Below the pieces are notes generated by a model. That model saw only the letters and a list, made by a program, of their open reading frames with translations, had not been told where the DNA came from and searched no databases. From positions 1 to 33,372 of the forward strand of contig CAJTRC010000018.1 in NCBI GenBank assembly GCA_910578365.1: DNA of 33,372 nt, in the 5' to 3' direction. Position numbers and translations under genes: made by a program. The DNA comes from an uncultured Muribaculaceae bacterium (GTDB lineage Bacteria; Bacteroidota; Bacteroidia; Bacteroidales; Muribaculaceae). Shown here in pieces: positions 17,044 through 25,539 of this stretch; position 1 is the stretch's first letter, and each line of letters opens with the position of its first letter.

Positions 17044-17931
17044 CTATATGAGCGCCTTGTGGCGTTTGTATGTTTCGCGGAATTCGCGCGGCGAACAGCC
17101 CTTTTTCTTTCGGAATATACGGTTGAAGTGGCTCACATTGTTAAAACCGCAGTCGTAACATATTTCGGCGACTGACATTGTGCTGTCGACCAGCAGACGT
17201 GTGGCGTTGCCCAGACGAATGTCGATGATGTAGTCGGAAATCGACCGACCGGTGCGCAGTTTGAAGAAGCGGCTGAAGGCAGTTGGCGACATCCCTACCA
17301 GATCGGCCAGCTCCTGCAGGCGTATCTCTTCTCTGAAATGGCTCTCGATATGCCGCTGCACCTTGCTTACCCTGCGCGAATCGGTACTCACGGGGGCATT
17401 TGAGAACGACGAGCTCGACAGCACTCTGTAGTCGTCGCTCTCGGCCAGTTCGTGCAACATCATCACAAGCTGTATCATGCGGTCGAAGCCCACCTCCATC
17501 TTTGTTATGTTGTTGAGGTGTCCGTACACCTTCATAATGGTTTCGATGCCAAAACAGATACCGTTGCTCGAGCGGTCGAGCATCCGGCGTATGCTGTCCA
17601 TTGTGGTTTTGTTGAGCAACGAATCACCGAACAGGTCGCGCGAGAACTGCAATGTAATCTCGCGTATGTGCTTGCTTTGGCATTCTGCCTGCTCCCAGGC
17701 GTGCTCTATACCGTTGCCTACAAGCACAAGGTCGAAATCGCCGACCTCTTCTATCGAATCACCTACCACCCGTCGTGCTCCGGCGCAATATGACACAAAA
17801 TTCAGCTCATATTCGGCATGACGATGAATTGGATAATTGAAAGAATCCTTATAGCGGTCAACAAGGTAAAAGCTATCTTTCTCCGACAGAGGCGTGATTT
17901 CAGTGATTATCTTGTTATTCGGGTTTAACAT
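17044..17931 (-). CDS. AraC-family transcriptional regulator with cupin-like sensor domain
   Basis: This is a 295-aa protein. The N-terminal part (about 1-170) resembles AraC sensor domains with a cupin fold (NYPIHRHAEYELNFVSYCAGARRVVGD, split by its turns). The C-terminal 100 residues contain the double helix-turn-helix: LQELADLVGMSPTAFSRFFK for the first, and MSVAEICYDCGFNNVSHFNRIFRKKKGCSPREFR spanning the second. Such one-component regulators usually bind a small sugar or oligosaccharide. The gene is transcribed away from tex and toward the mannan genes, and no hybrid two-component sensor or sigma/anti-sigma pair is present. It is therefore the best candidate for the mannan-locus activator. 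That assignment is by position only. Confidence 0.9.
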   Translation of the reverse strand: MLNPNNKIITEITPLSEKDSFYLVDRYKDSFNYPIHRHAEYELNFVSYCAGARRVVGDSIEEVGDFDLVLVGNGIEHAWEQAECQSKHIREITLQFSRDLFGDSLLNKTTMDSIRRMLDRSSNGICFGIETIMKVYGHLNNITKMEVGFDRMIQLVMMLHELAESDDYRVLSSSSFSNAPVSTDSRRVSKVQRHIESHFREEIRLQELADLVGMSPTAFSRFFKLRTGRSISDYIIDIRLGNATRLLVDSTMSVAEICYDCGFNNVSHFNRIFRKKKGCSPREFRETYKRHKALI

Positions 17932-17980
17932 GGTTAGTTACGGTTCTGTGTATTTGCATGTGTATTTCATTTCTTGCATA

Positions 17981-18012
17981 CAAAGGTACAACTTTTTACA
18001 ATATCGTTTAAA
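17981..18012 (-). promoter_or_regulatory. Promoter of the AraC-type regulator gene
   Basis: On the minus strand TACCTTTG (17981-17988) fits TAnnTTTG, and TTTA (18009-18012) lies 20 bp upstream as a near match to the TTTG -33 element. The start codon is about 50 bp downstream. It shares the 226-bp intergenic region with the divergent tex promoter. Confidence 0.7.
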
Positions 18013-18105
18013 GCGTTAACAATATTTAATATTAGCACCGTATTTATGTCTATCCATACTTTTTGAGTGTTATGATTTATCAAAGCCATAAAATAGCTTA
18101 AATTT

Positions 18106-18137
18106 ATTGCATGAATGATTTCTTTCACCTAATTTTG
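18106..18137 (+). promoter_or_regulatory. Promoter of tex
   Basis: TAATTTTG (18130-18137) matches the -7 consensus, and ATTG (18106-18109) lies 20 bp upstream as a one-mismatch -33 element. Predicted transcription starts near 18144, leaving only a very short leader before the ATG at 18158. Confidence 0.7.
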
Positions 18138-18157
18138 TTGCATAAAACCGGCAATAA

Positions 18158-20311
18158 ATGCAGACTAACGAACAACGTATTATACGGGCAGTGGCCACCG
18201 CGTGCGCTCTGCCTGAAAAAAGTGTCGAGGCCACTGTGCGGCTGCTCGATGATGGCGCTACCGTGCCGTTTATAAGCCGCTACCGCAAGGAACTCACCGG
18301 CTCGCTCGACGAAGTGCAGATTCGAGCCATTGAATCAAGGATTAAAAGCGAACGCGAGCTTGAGGCCCGCCGTGAATTTGTACGCGCCGCCATTGAGGAG
18401 GCAGGTGAAATGACCGCCCAACTGGCCGAAAGGCTCGATGCCGCCGACTCCATGACTGCCGTGGAGGATATATACGCGCCTTTCAAGCCACGCAAACGCA
18501 CACGCGCCACTATGGCACGCGAGAAAGGCCTTGAGCCGCTTTCCCGAATAATCATGTCCGGAAACATAGCCGACTGCCACCGGGCAGCGCAGCGCTTCTG
18601 CGGCAAAAACGGTGTGACTGACTGCGACGAGGCTCTGGCAGGAGCATCGGACATCATTGCCGAATGGGCTTCGGAATCGACACGTCTGCGAAACATCACC
18701 CGCAACTGCTACCGCCGCAGCTCTCAGATATCGGCCAACATCGCCAAAGGCAAGGAAGCCGATATAGCCGCGTCGCCATACGCACAGTATGCAGGCTTCG
18801 CCACGGCAACACGCCGCATACCGTCGCATCAGTATCTGGCCCTGCGGCGTGCCGAGGCCGAAGGTCTGCTTAAAGTACGGTTTGAACTTCCCGACAACGG
18901 CAGCGAACTCGACGACGCCCTATGCCGGGCCTTTGTGCCGGCCGGCGCCTCGCACAACTGCGCCGGCATTATATCCGCGGCTGTATGCGATGCCTCAAAG
19001 CGTCTGCTGCGCCCGTCGGTAGAGAACGAAATAGCGGCATCGCTTAAAGAAGAGGCCGACCGTGTGGCCATCGATATCTTTGCCGGCAACCTGCGCCAGC
19101 TGCTGCTTGGCTCGCCGATGAAAGGTCACCGCGTGCTCGCCCTCGACCCGGGGTACCGCACAGGCTGCAAGGTAGTGGCGCTCGACAGTCAGGGCAACCT
19201 ATTGGAAGACAGCGTTATCTACCCTGTTCCGCCAAAGAACGACAAAGCCGGGGCCCGACGTATAATCGAAGGCATGATTAAACGACACAAACTCGATGTC
19301 GCAGCCCTGGGCAACGGCACAGCATCGCGCGAAACCGAGAAGTTTCTCAAAGATTCCGGTCTGCTGCCTGCGCAGTCGGTATATGTGGTGAGCGAGAGCG
19401 GCGCCTCGGTTTACTCAGCCTCGGAGGTAGCCCGTAAGGAATTCCCCAACAAGGACGTGACTGTACGTGGAGCCGTTTCCATAGGGCGCAGACTTATCGA
19501 CCCTTTGGCCGAACTTGTTAAAATCGACCCGAAATCGATTGGCGTGGGCCAGTATCAGCACGATGTGGACCAAAGCAGACTCAAAGAAGCCCTGGACTTT
19601 ACCGTTATGAGTTGTGTCAACTCGGTAGGAGTCGACGTAAATACGGCCAGCGAGCGTCTGCTGTCGTACGTTTCCGGCATTGGCCCGGCGCTGGCCTCGA
19701 ATATAGTGGCATACCGTACGGCCAACGGCGATTTCGCATCGCGTCGCGAGCTTAAGAAAGTACCGCGACTGGGCGACAAGGCATTCGAACTCGCAGCCGG
19801 ATTCCTGCGTGTGCCGGGAGGCAAAGAACCTCTCGACAACACCGGCATACACCCCGAAAGCTACCGGCTGGTAAACGACATGGCTCTAAGCATAGGCGCC
19901 GACCCTGCCGCTTTACCGTCCAACTGCGCTCTGCTCGACAAAATAGACATAAAAGCTCTGGCTGAGAAAGGTACCGGAGGCTTGCAGACCATGACAGACA
20001 TTGTGGCCGAACTGCGCAAGCCCGGACGCGACCCTCGCATCGACGGCGACAACGAAGCCTTTGTACCGGCCGTGGAGCACTTCGAGGAACTTGCTATAGG
20101 CATGTCTGTACCGGGCATCGTCAACAACATCACCGCTTTCGGCGCCTTTGTCGACCTCGGCATAAAGGAAAACGGCCTGATACATATAAGCCGTCTGTCG
20201 CAGCGCCGCGTAAATTCGGTAGCAGATGTCCTGAAATTAGGACAGCGGGTCGAAGCCCGTGTAATAGAGCTCGACCCGCTGCGCCGCCGTATAGGACTTT
20301 CGTTGATTTAG
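18158..20311 (+). CDS. tex: Tex family transcription accessory / S1 RNA-binding protein
   Basis: This 717-aa protein is close to the usual Tex length. The order is a Tex N-terminal helical region (DDGATVPFISRYRKELTG, DEVQIRAIE, EDIYAPFKPRKRTRA). A YqgF/RNase H-like domain follows (VLALDPGYRTGCKVVALD, AALGNGTASRETEKFL, VSESGASVYSASEVARKEFP). Helix-hairpin-helix motifs come next (VGVDVNTASERLLSYVSGIGPALA, split here as one HhH segment, and FASRRELKKVPRLGDKAFE). The C-terminal S1 domain starts near residue 650 (GMSVPGIVNNITAFGAFVDLG). Tex binds nucleic acid and is linked to transcription elongation and stress tolerance. It is a conserved housekeeping gene, not part of the mannan locus. Its stop codon overlaps that of the convergent GH31 gene. 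Confidence 0.96.
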   Translation: MQTNEQRIIRAVATACALPEKSVEATVRLLDDGATVPFISRYRKELTGSLDEVQIRAIESRIKSERELEARREFVRAAIEEAGEMTAQLAERLDAADSMTAVEDIYAPFKPRKRTRATMAREKGLEPLSRIIMSGNIADCHRAAQRFCGKNGVTDCDEALAGASDIIAEWASESTRLRNITRNCYRRSSQISANIAKGKEADIAASPYAQYAGFATATRRIPSHQYLALRRAEAEGLLKVRFELPDNGSELDDALCRAFVPAGASHNCAGIISAAVCDASKRLLRPSVENEIAASLKEEADRVAIDIFAGNLRQLLLGSPMKGHRVLALDPGYRTGCKVVALDSQGNLLEDSVIYPVPPKNDKAGARRIIEGMIKRHKLDVAALGNGTASRETEKFLKDSGLLPAQSVYVVSESGASVYSASEVARKEFPNKDVTVRGAVSIGRRLIDPLAELVKIDPKSIGVGQYQHDVDQSRLKEALDFTVMSCVNSVGVDVNTASERLLSYVSGIGPALASNIVAYRTANGDFASRRELKKVPRLGDKAFELAAGFLRVPGGKEPLDNTGIHPESYRLVNDMALSIGADPAALPSNCALLDKIDIKALAEKGTGGLQTMTDIVAELRKPGRDPRIDGDNEAFVPAVEHFEELAIGMSVPGIVNNITAFGAFVDLGIKENGLIHISRLSQRRVNSVADVLKLGQRVEARVIELDPLRRRIGLSLI

Positions 20312-22611
20312 TAAAAATATTTGATTTCAATAGCTTTGTCGCACGCTGTCTTGGGCACATCAACGCTCAGGCAGCGTGTGGCTGCATTGTACTGGCTCTT
20401 GGTTTTTTTACCGTTGACTGTCACGGCCTTGCCGCCATCGACGTTGTAGATATCGACTGTGTAGGCTCTTTTGGCAAGCAGACCGGTAGAGTCGCCACGG
20501 CGTGGAGCTATTGTCACAGTGTTGCCTTTCTGTACAAGGGCAGTGGTAGCGTAAACATCGGCATAATCGCGGTTATCCAGCTGGTCCTCGTAGTACACAG
20601 CCTCGCCGTCGGTACCGGCCACAACGCTCAGAACCAGACGCTCGGGCTGTATGGCGGTCGACATAACATCGGGTGCGTTCATAGGAATAAGTGCGCCGCT
20701 GCGAATGAAATAGGGTATTTCGGTAAGGCTGAAATCGATTTTACATACAGCTCCGCCGTCAATCATACGGCTGTGCGACACGTCCCACCACTGGCCTTCG
20801 GGGAACCATATACGCTGTGTATTCTTGCCGTTGACCGAGGGCTCAACAACCGGAGCTACCAATATATCGTCGCCGAACATATACTGGTTCTCGTAAGCGT
20901 ATGCCTCGTCGGCCTCGGGATAGTCATAATACATGGGGCGCACAATCGACACACCTGTATCGAACGACTTGCGCGCCATGCCGTAAAGATACGGGAACAT
21001 ACGGTAACGCAGCTTCACGGCATCGAGTATATCGCTGAAGTTTTCGAACTTCCATATGCGGCGTTCAATGCGCGGGTCGGCTGTGGCGTGTGTTCGGAAT
21101 ATGGGCGTGAACACTCCGAACTGCACCCAGCGCAGCAGCAGTTCGGGGTCGTTAATCATCTCCTCCTCCTTTGCCTGGTGGCCGCCGAGGTCATGACCCC
21201 AGTAGCCGTAACCTACGTTCGACGAAGTAGCAGTGAAATAAGGCTCGAATGCAAGTGTTGGATAGTTGATGTGGGTGTCGCCGGAGAAGCCAATCTGATA
21301 GCGGTGGCTGCCCAGACCACCCCATCGGTGGTAAATCATCGGACGGCGGTCGGTACGGTTCTTGTCCATTTCATTAAAGAACACATGGTTGCACCAGAAG
21401 GTCTGACCCAGGTCGGGAGTATGCTTGCTGGTAAGCCACTGCTGCCAATCGAGCCACCAGAAGTCCACGCCCTCTTTCTCTTTGGGACGGATAATGGTGT
21501 CGAAAAATGCCTTGGTGAAATCGGCGCTGTCGAGTACCCACTCGATACGCTCCGAACCGTTCTCGGCCTTCACATATTTGCCGCCGAGCATCAGGTTCAT
21601 GTCGCGGAAGTATTCGGGCGACTCATTTTTCTCAATACCGTCGGCCGGATGCAGATTCAGTGCTGTACGCAGGCCCGACTTGTGAATGTCGGCCAGCAGC
21701 CCTTTGCCGTCGGGAATCAGGTTGGTATTCCACGACCAGCCGGTCCAGCCGCCTATGCCTTCCGACAGGCTGCTTTTGTTACCGTTCCAGTGCCAGTCCA
21801 TGTCCAGAATAAGCACATCGGTGGGAATTCCGTTGGCTTTCAAATCTTTGACAAGACCGCGGAATTCATCAGCCGTGTACGACTGATACTTGCTGTACCA
21901 GTAGCCGAACACGTAAGCAGGAGGCAGAGGTATGTTGCCGGCCACGCGTGTAAAATCTTTGAGAGCCTTTTTATAATCATGTCCGTAGCCCATAAAGTAA
22001 ATATCCATGGCCTGCGGGTCGGCGCGTTCCGCCAGCCAGTCATATCCCACGGTTTCGTTAGGCTCCAGAGCATACGAGCGGCTGCCGTCGGCTCTGCGGC
22101 GCTCGAACGAATCGTCGATTATAGCCCAGCCTGAGCGCGATACCAGGCCATCCTCGAGTTCGGCACGTTTATTCTGGCCGTTGGCACTGTCGAGAGTTCT
22201 TGTTGTACCCTTGAGGTTCATTGGATCCGGTTTGCCCGGATACCATTCCACGGGCATGCCGTTCACCTCCATGCTCACAGTAAGGTTATAGCTGTTGGCG
22301 CGCGGGTCGCTGCCCATGAGGTATTTCAGGTGCAGTTTCTCGGTGTCGAGATAAAAATAACGGTCGTCCCGGTCGGTAGAGAACCAAGGTACGTCGAGAT
22401 TACGGTTGACGATAGCGAACGTGGCCTTGTCCTCGAACTTGGCTTCCTGGCTGTATTCGATGCGAAGCATTTCGGGGGTAAGTACCGTAAAACGCGCGTT
22501 GCCAACCGTAACTACAGCCTCAGGCCTGGCTTGCGGATTGTTGGCGGCAAGTGCGACACCCGGCCACAACAGGGCTGTGAGCATCGCCATTCTTAGAATA
22601 GTCTTGATCAT
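20308..22611 (-). CDS. GH31 family alpha-glycosidase, periplasmic
   Basis: This 767-aa protein has an Sec signal peptide (about 1-22, VALA/AN) and no lipobox. GH31 features in order are an N-terminal beta-sandwich (FTVLTPEMLRIEYS), LPPAYVFGYWYSKYQSY, and DVLILDMDWHW. The nucleophile is Asp388 in FWWLDWQQW, with IYHRWGG following. The acid/base is Asp445 in GFSGDTH, then GYWGHDLGGH, FGVFTPIFRTHA, and a C-terminal beta domain. The DWQQ sequence around the nucleophile differs from the DMNEP of alpha-glucosidases and the DFGE of alpha-xylosidases, so the specificity cannot be stated. It overlaps tex by 4 bp at the stop codons. A weak -7-like AAATTTTG lies at 22679-22686 on the minus strand. Whether it takes part in mannan side-chain removal is unknown. 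Confidence 0.9.
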   Translation of the reverse strand: MIKTILRMAMLTALLWPGVALAANNPQARPEAVVTVGNARFTVLTPEMLRIEYSQEAKFEDKATFAIVNRNLDVPWFSTDRDDRYFYLDTEKLHLKYLMGSDPRANSYNLTVSMEVNGMPVEWYPGKPDPMNLKGTTRTLDSANGQNKRAELEDGLVSRSGWAIIDDSFERRRADGSRSYALEPNETVGYDWLAERADPQAMDIYFMGYGHDYKKALKDFTRVAGNIPLPPAYVFGYWYSKYQSYTADEFRGLVKDLKANGIPTDVLILDMDWHWNGNKSSLSEGIGGWTGWSWNTNLIPDGKGLLADIHKSGLRTALNLHPADGIEKNESPEYFRDMNLMLGGKYVKAENGSERIEWVLDSADFTKAFFDTIIRPKEKEGVDFWWLDWQQWLTSKHTPDLGQTFWCNHVFFNEMDKNRTDRRPMIYHRWGGLGSHRYQIGFSGDTHINYPTLAFEPYFTATSSNVGYGYWGHDLGGHQAKEEEMINDPELLLRWVQFGVFTPIFRTHATADPRIERRIWKFENFSDILDAVKLRYRMFPYLYGMARKSFDTGVSIVRPMYYDYPEADEAYAYENQYMFGDDILVAPVVEPSVNGKNTQRIWFPEGQWWDVSHSRMIDGGAVCKIDFSLTEIPYFIRSGALIPMNAPDVMSTAIQPERLVLSVVAGTDGEAVYYEDQLDNRDYADVYATTALVQKGNTVTIAPRRGDSTGLLAKRAYTVDIYNVDGGKAVTVNGKKTKSQYNAATRCLSVDVPKTACDKAIEIKYFY

Positions 22612-22738
22612 GACTGGTTTGGTTATTATTGCATGTGATGATTATTTGTTGGAAACATTAATTATTACGCGAATTTAGCAAAATTTATTCACATAAAAAA
22701 ACGTCGGGCTGACAGTTTCGGCAACACATGCAAATGAA

Positions 22739-22764
22739 CCGGCCGCGATAACTTTCGCGGCCGG
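22739..22764. other. Perfect 10-bp GC-rich hairpin before the half MFS gene
   Basis: The arm CCGGCCGCGA (22739-22748) pairs exactly with TCGCGGCCGG (22755-22764) around a 6-base loop. It sits 12 bases before the ATG of the truncated transporter. Only weak T-richness follows on either strand. It looks like the terminator of a lost upstream gene rather than a leader for the following frame, but this is inference. Confidence 0.55.
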
Positions 22765-22776
22765 AATCAGTATTTT

Positions 22777-23316
22777 ATGAATATTAGCCTGCTGTTCTTA
22801 GGCATTTTCTTTGTGGTAGGCGTGGATGTAGGCACAAATATAGTGGCACCGAAGATGCTGATCGAACGTTGCGCCTACGCGGTTCAGGATGCCGGCTATG
22901 CCTCGAGTGTGTACTTTGTATGCCGCACCGCCGGCGCATTCATCGGCACCATGTTCCTCACCCGCATTTCGGGCGTAACATACTTCCGTATCAACATCAT
23001 CGCCGCAATAGCCTCGATTGTATTGCTGTTCTCGGCCGGCTTGGCACCATTGATTATGTGCGCCGTAGGCCTGATTGGCTTCTTCTGCTCGAGCATCTTC
23101 TCAATTATATACTCCGAAGCTCTGAAGACTAACCCGGAAAAGGGAAACGAGATTTCGGGCCTGATGATAATGGGTGTATTCGGCGGCGCTGTCATTCCTC
23201 CGGCAATGGGCCTTTGCGCCGACGCCATAGGCAACCAGTGCGGCTCACTGATTATAATATCGGCATGCCTGCTGTATCTGGGCTACTGCGCGCTGCGCCT
23301 CAAAGCCAAAGCATAA
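22777..23316 (+). pseudogene. C-terminal half of an FHS-type MFS sugar transporter
   Basis: This 179-aa frame begins at what is normally the seventh membrane helix of FucP/GlcP-like transporters (LLFLGIFFVVGVDVGTN). It contains about six hydrophobic segments and ends LRLKAKA. Intact members are about 390-440 aa. The in-frame codons before the ATG do not continue the family and hit a TGA at 22735-22737, and only 165 bp separate this gene from GH31. The N-terminal half is therefore absent from the window. A 6-helix half could in principle fold as a dimer, but a deletion remnant is more likely. The remaining frame has no stops or frameshifts, so the event may be recent. An intrinsic terminator follows. 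Confidence 0.75.
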
Positions 23317-23343
23317 TCAACAACACTTACACTTGCGCATAAA

Positions 23344-23380
23344 AAATATCCGGACCGCCCTCGGCCCGGATATTTATTTT
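23344..23380. terminator. Bidirectional intrinsic terminator
   Basis: A 10-bp stem AAATATCCGG/CCGGATATTT (23344-23353 with 23366-23375), extended by an inner CCG/CGG, is followed by ATTTT on the plus strand and by T-rich sequence on the minus strand. It separates the convergent half-transporter and O-acetyltransferase genes and can serve both. Confidence 0.85.
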
Positions 23381-23391
23381 ATAGCAGAATC

Positions 23392-23967
23392 TTAGTTAAT
23401 GTCGGGTATTCTCTTAATCACCTTGGCCGGATTTCCCGCCGCCACACAATCTGATGGTAAATCACGGCATACCACCGAGCCCGCGCCTATCACAACATTA
23501 TCGCCTATGGTCACGCCCGGCAGAATGGTGACACTGCCGCCAATCCACACATTGTCGCCGATAGTCACCGGCTCGGCCCACTCGGCAAAAGTATTACGCG
23601 TGGGAGCATCAAGCGGATGGCAGGCCGTGTATATACTTACATTCGGCCCGATAAATGCGTTATTGCCTATACGCACCTCGGCTTCGTCGAGTACGGTAAG
23701 GTTGAAGTTGGCAAAAAAGTTTTCGCCCACATGTATATTACAGCCGAAATCGCAGCGGAACGGCTGATTCACTATTATATTTTGGCCACACGAACCAAAT
23801 AGTCCACGTAATATCGCCAGCTGCTCATCGACCATCGAGGGCCGCAGTCCGTTAAACTCCCACAGACGTTCGCGGGTAGCCATCAGGCGCTCGAGAAAGC
23901 CATGATGACCGGCTTCATACACCTCGCCTGCAAGCATCTTTGCCCATTCGGTTTCAAAATCTGTCAT
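23392..23967 (-). CDS. Maltose/galactoside-type O-acetyltransferase (left-handed beta-helix)
   Basis: This 191-aa protein is the usual length for Maa/LacA acetyltransferases. The N-terminal helical Mac domain (MTDFETEWAKMLAGEVYEA, FLERLMATRERLWEFN) is followed by hexapeptide repeats forming a left-handed beta-helix (VRIGNNAFIGPNVSIY, VTIGDNVWIGGSVTILPG, VTIGDNVVIGAGSVV). The catalytic His117 is in YTACHPLD and the closing GNPAKVIKRI is standard. Family members transfer acetyl from acetyl-CoA to the 6-hydroxyl of sugars, probably for export or detoxification. It is a single-gene unit ending at a bidirectional terminator; no clear promoter was found upstream. The natural substrate is unknown. 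Confidence 0.92.
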   Translation of the reverse strand: MTDFETEWAKMLAGEVYEAGHHGFLERLMATRERLWEFNGLRPSMVDEQLAILRGLFGSCGQNIIVNQPFRCDFGCNIHVGENFFANFNLTVLDEAEVRIGNNAFIGPNVSIYTACHPLDAPTRNTFAEWAEPVTIGDNVWIGGSVTILPGVTIGDNVVIGAGSVVCRDLPSDCVAAGNPAKVIKRIPDIN

Positions 23968-24195
23968 ATGTGAATAAGTGCTTGTTCAATAAATAATGTG
24001 AACGTCCGGGTGTATTTTTTTTATATTTTAAACCCTTGGAATATATCTTTAATGCCAGCTTCGGCATTGCATCTTTTGAGCGTATCTAATCCTTTGTTCC
24101 GGCTGCGTATGTCAGGTACGCGCTCTCGGCCGCAGGCTGAAACAGAATCTCAAAATATGCGGCCCCGCCGTTAACAGTAGTTTTTTACAAGCTCT
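23968..24195. other. Unexplained intergenic stretch between the O-acetyltransferase gene and the fabF terminator
   Basis: No complete gene is present. On the minus strand a 32-codon frame without ATG runs from 24184 to a TAG at 24086-24088 and ends in QPAAESAYLTYAAGTKD. A 6-bp hairpin AATGCC/GGCATT (24051-24056 with 24063-24068) follows. The A/T-rich part at 24011-24031 is likely leader or upstream region of the O-acetyltransferase gene. The stretch could be a gene remnant or an intergenic repeat. Confidence 0.4.
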
Positions 24196-24230
24196 AAAAA
24201 GGCTGCATCGTAGCAATTTACGATGCAGCC
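24196..24230 (-). terminator. Intrinsic terminator of the acpP-fabF operon
   Basis: A perfect 12-bp stem (24201-24212 with 24219-24230) has loop GCAATT, and on the minus strand five T follow immediately. It lies 28 bp after the fabF stop. Confidence 0.92.
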
Positions 24231-24258
24231 TCGTACAATATCGGAATCCTGTACCGGA

Positions 24259-25524
24259 TTATTTTTCGAATTTCTTTACGATTACAGTGGCGTTGTGGCC
24301 TCCGAAACCGAACGAGTTACTGAGCGCGGCGCGAACCGGACGCTTCTGGGCCTCGTCGAAAGTAAAGTTAAGGGTATAGTCAATTTCTTCGTCGCAGTCA
24401 TCGGCGGCATGGTTGATTGTGGGAGGTACAATGTCCTCTTCAACCGCTTTCACCGAGAATACGGCTTCAAGAGCGCCTGTGGCACCCAGCAGATGGCCGG
24501 TCATTGACTTGGTCGAGGAGATGTTGAGCTTATGGGCTGCATCGCCGAATACTTCTACTATGGCCTTTACTTCTGAGATGTCGCCTACGGGGGTCGAGGT
24601 GCCGTGTACGTTGATGTAGTCGATGTCTTCGGGCTTCATGCCTGCGTCTTCGAGGGCGTTGCGCATAGCCAGGATTGCACCCAAACCTTCGGGATGGGTT
24701 GCGGTGAGGTGGTATGCATCGGCCGACAGACCGCCGCCGGCGACTTCGGCGTAAATCTTGGCGCCGCGTGCCAGTGCATGTTCAAGTTCTTCGAGTACGA
24801 GTACGGCAGAACCTTCACCCATCACAAAGCCGTCGCGCGACTTACTGAAGGGGCGGCTTGCGCGTTTGGGATCGTCGTTGCGGGTCGACAGAGCGTGCAT
24901 GCTGTTGAAGCCGCCCACGCCGGCGGGATAGATAGCCGCTTCAGCACCACCGGCGAGGATAACGTCGGCTTTGCCAAGGCGTATGAGGTTGAACGCGTCG
25001 ATAAGCGCGTTGTTCGATGATGCGCAAGCACTTACGGTGCCGAAGTTGGGGCCGTGATAGCCATACTCCATGCTGATGTGGCCGGAAGCGATGTCGGCAA
25101 TCATCTTGGGTATGAAGAACGGATTGTATTTAGGACCGTTCTCTTCGTGAAGAGCATAGTATCCGGCTTCTTCCTCAAATGTATGCAGCCCGCCGATACC
25201 AGCGGCAACAATAACACCGACACGGTCTTTGTTCACGGCACCTTCAGCCTCGAGATTGGCGTCTGCCACTGCCTGACGGGCAGCTACAATGGCATACTGG
25301 GCATAGAGGTCGAGCTGACGCAGTTTCTTACGGTCGAAATGCTGGGTTGGGTCAAAATCCTTTACTTCGCAAGCGAACTGGGTCTTGAACTTGGAAGCAT
25401 CGAAATGGGTGATGGGGCCTGCGCCACTCACACCGTTCTTGGCGTTGGTCCAGGTGGTTTCAACATCGTTGCCCAGAGGGCTGATGGCGCCAAGGCCGGT
25501 TACAACTACTCTTTTTAATTCCAT
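24259..25524 (-). CDS. fabF: Beta-ketoacyl-ACP synthase II
   Basis: This 421-aa thiolase-fold condensing enzyme is of normal FabF length. It opens RRVVVTGLGAISPLGND-like and carries the complete Cys-His-His triad: Cys167 in VSACASSNN, His307 in NVHGTSTPVGD and His344 in SMTGHLLGATGALE. FSKSRDGFVMGEG and the C-terminal SFGFGGHNATVI glycine motif are typical. It elongates acyl-ACP with malonyl-ACP in fatty-acid synthesis. The gene follows acpP on the same strand after an 86-bp structured spacer, a common bacterial pairing. The residues after the active Cys (ASSNN) differ slightly from the more usual ATSNH but retain the catalytic set. Confidence 0.97.
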   Translation of the reverse strand: MELKRVVVTGLGAISPLGNDVETTWTNAKNGVSGAGPITHFDASKFKTQFACEVKDFDPTQHFDRKKLRQLDLYAQYAIVAARQAVADANLEAEGAVNKDRVGVIVAAGIGGLHTFEEEAGYYALHEENGPKYNPFFIPKMIADIASGHISMEYGYHGPNFGTVSACASSNNALIDAFNLIRLGKADVILAGGAEAAIYPAGVGGFNSMHALSTRNDDPKRASRPFSKSRDGFVMGEGSAVLVLEELEHALARGAKIYAEVAGGGLSADAYHLTATHPEGLGAILAMRNALEDAGMKPEDIDYINVHGTSTPVGDISEVKAIVEVFGDAAHKLNISSTKSMTGHLLGATGALEAVFSVKAVEEDIVPPTINHAADDCDEEIDYTLNFTFDEAQKRPVRAALSNSFGFGGHNATVIVKKFEK

Positions 25525-25539
25525 TATATAGTAATGTGG

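Noticed and set aside
22749..22756. TAACTTTC in the hairpin loop as a -7 promoter element for the half transporter
   Set aside because: It has a mismatch at the last base and no TTTG about 20 bp upstream, and it lies inside a perfect stem-loop better explained as a terminator.
24082..24092. Minus-strand GGATTAGATAC, identical to part of a universal 16S rRNA motif
   Set aside because: Surrounding bases do not follow 16S rRNA beyond this short match, so it is taken as coincidence and not an rRNA fragment.
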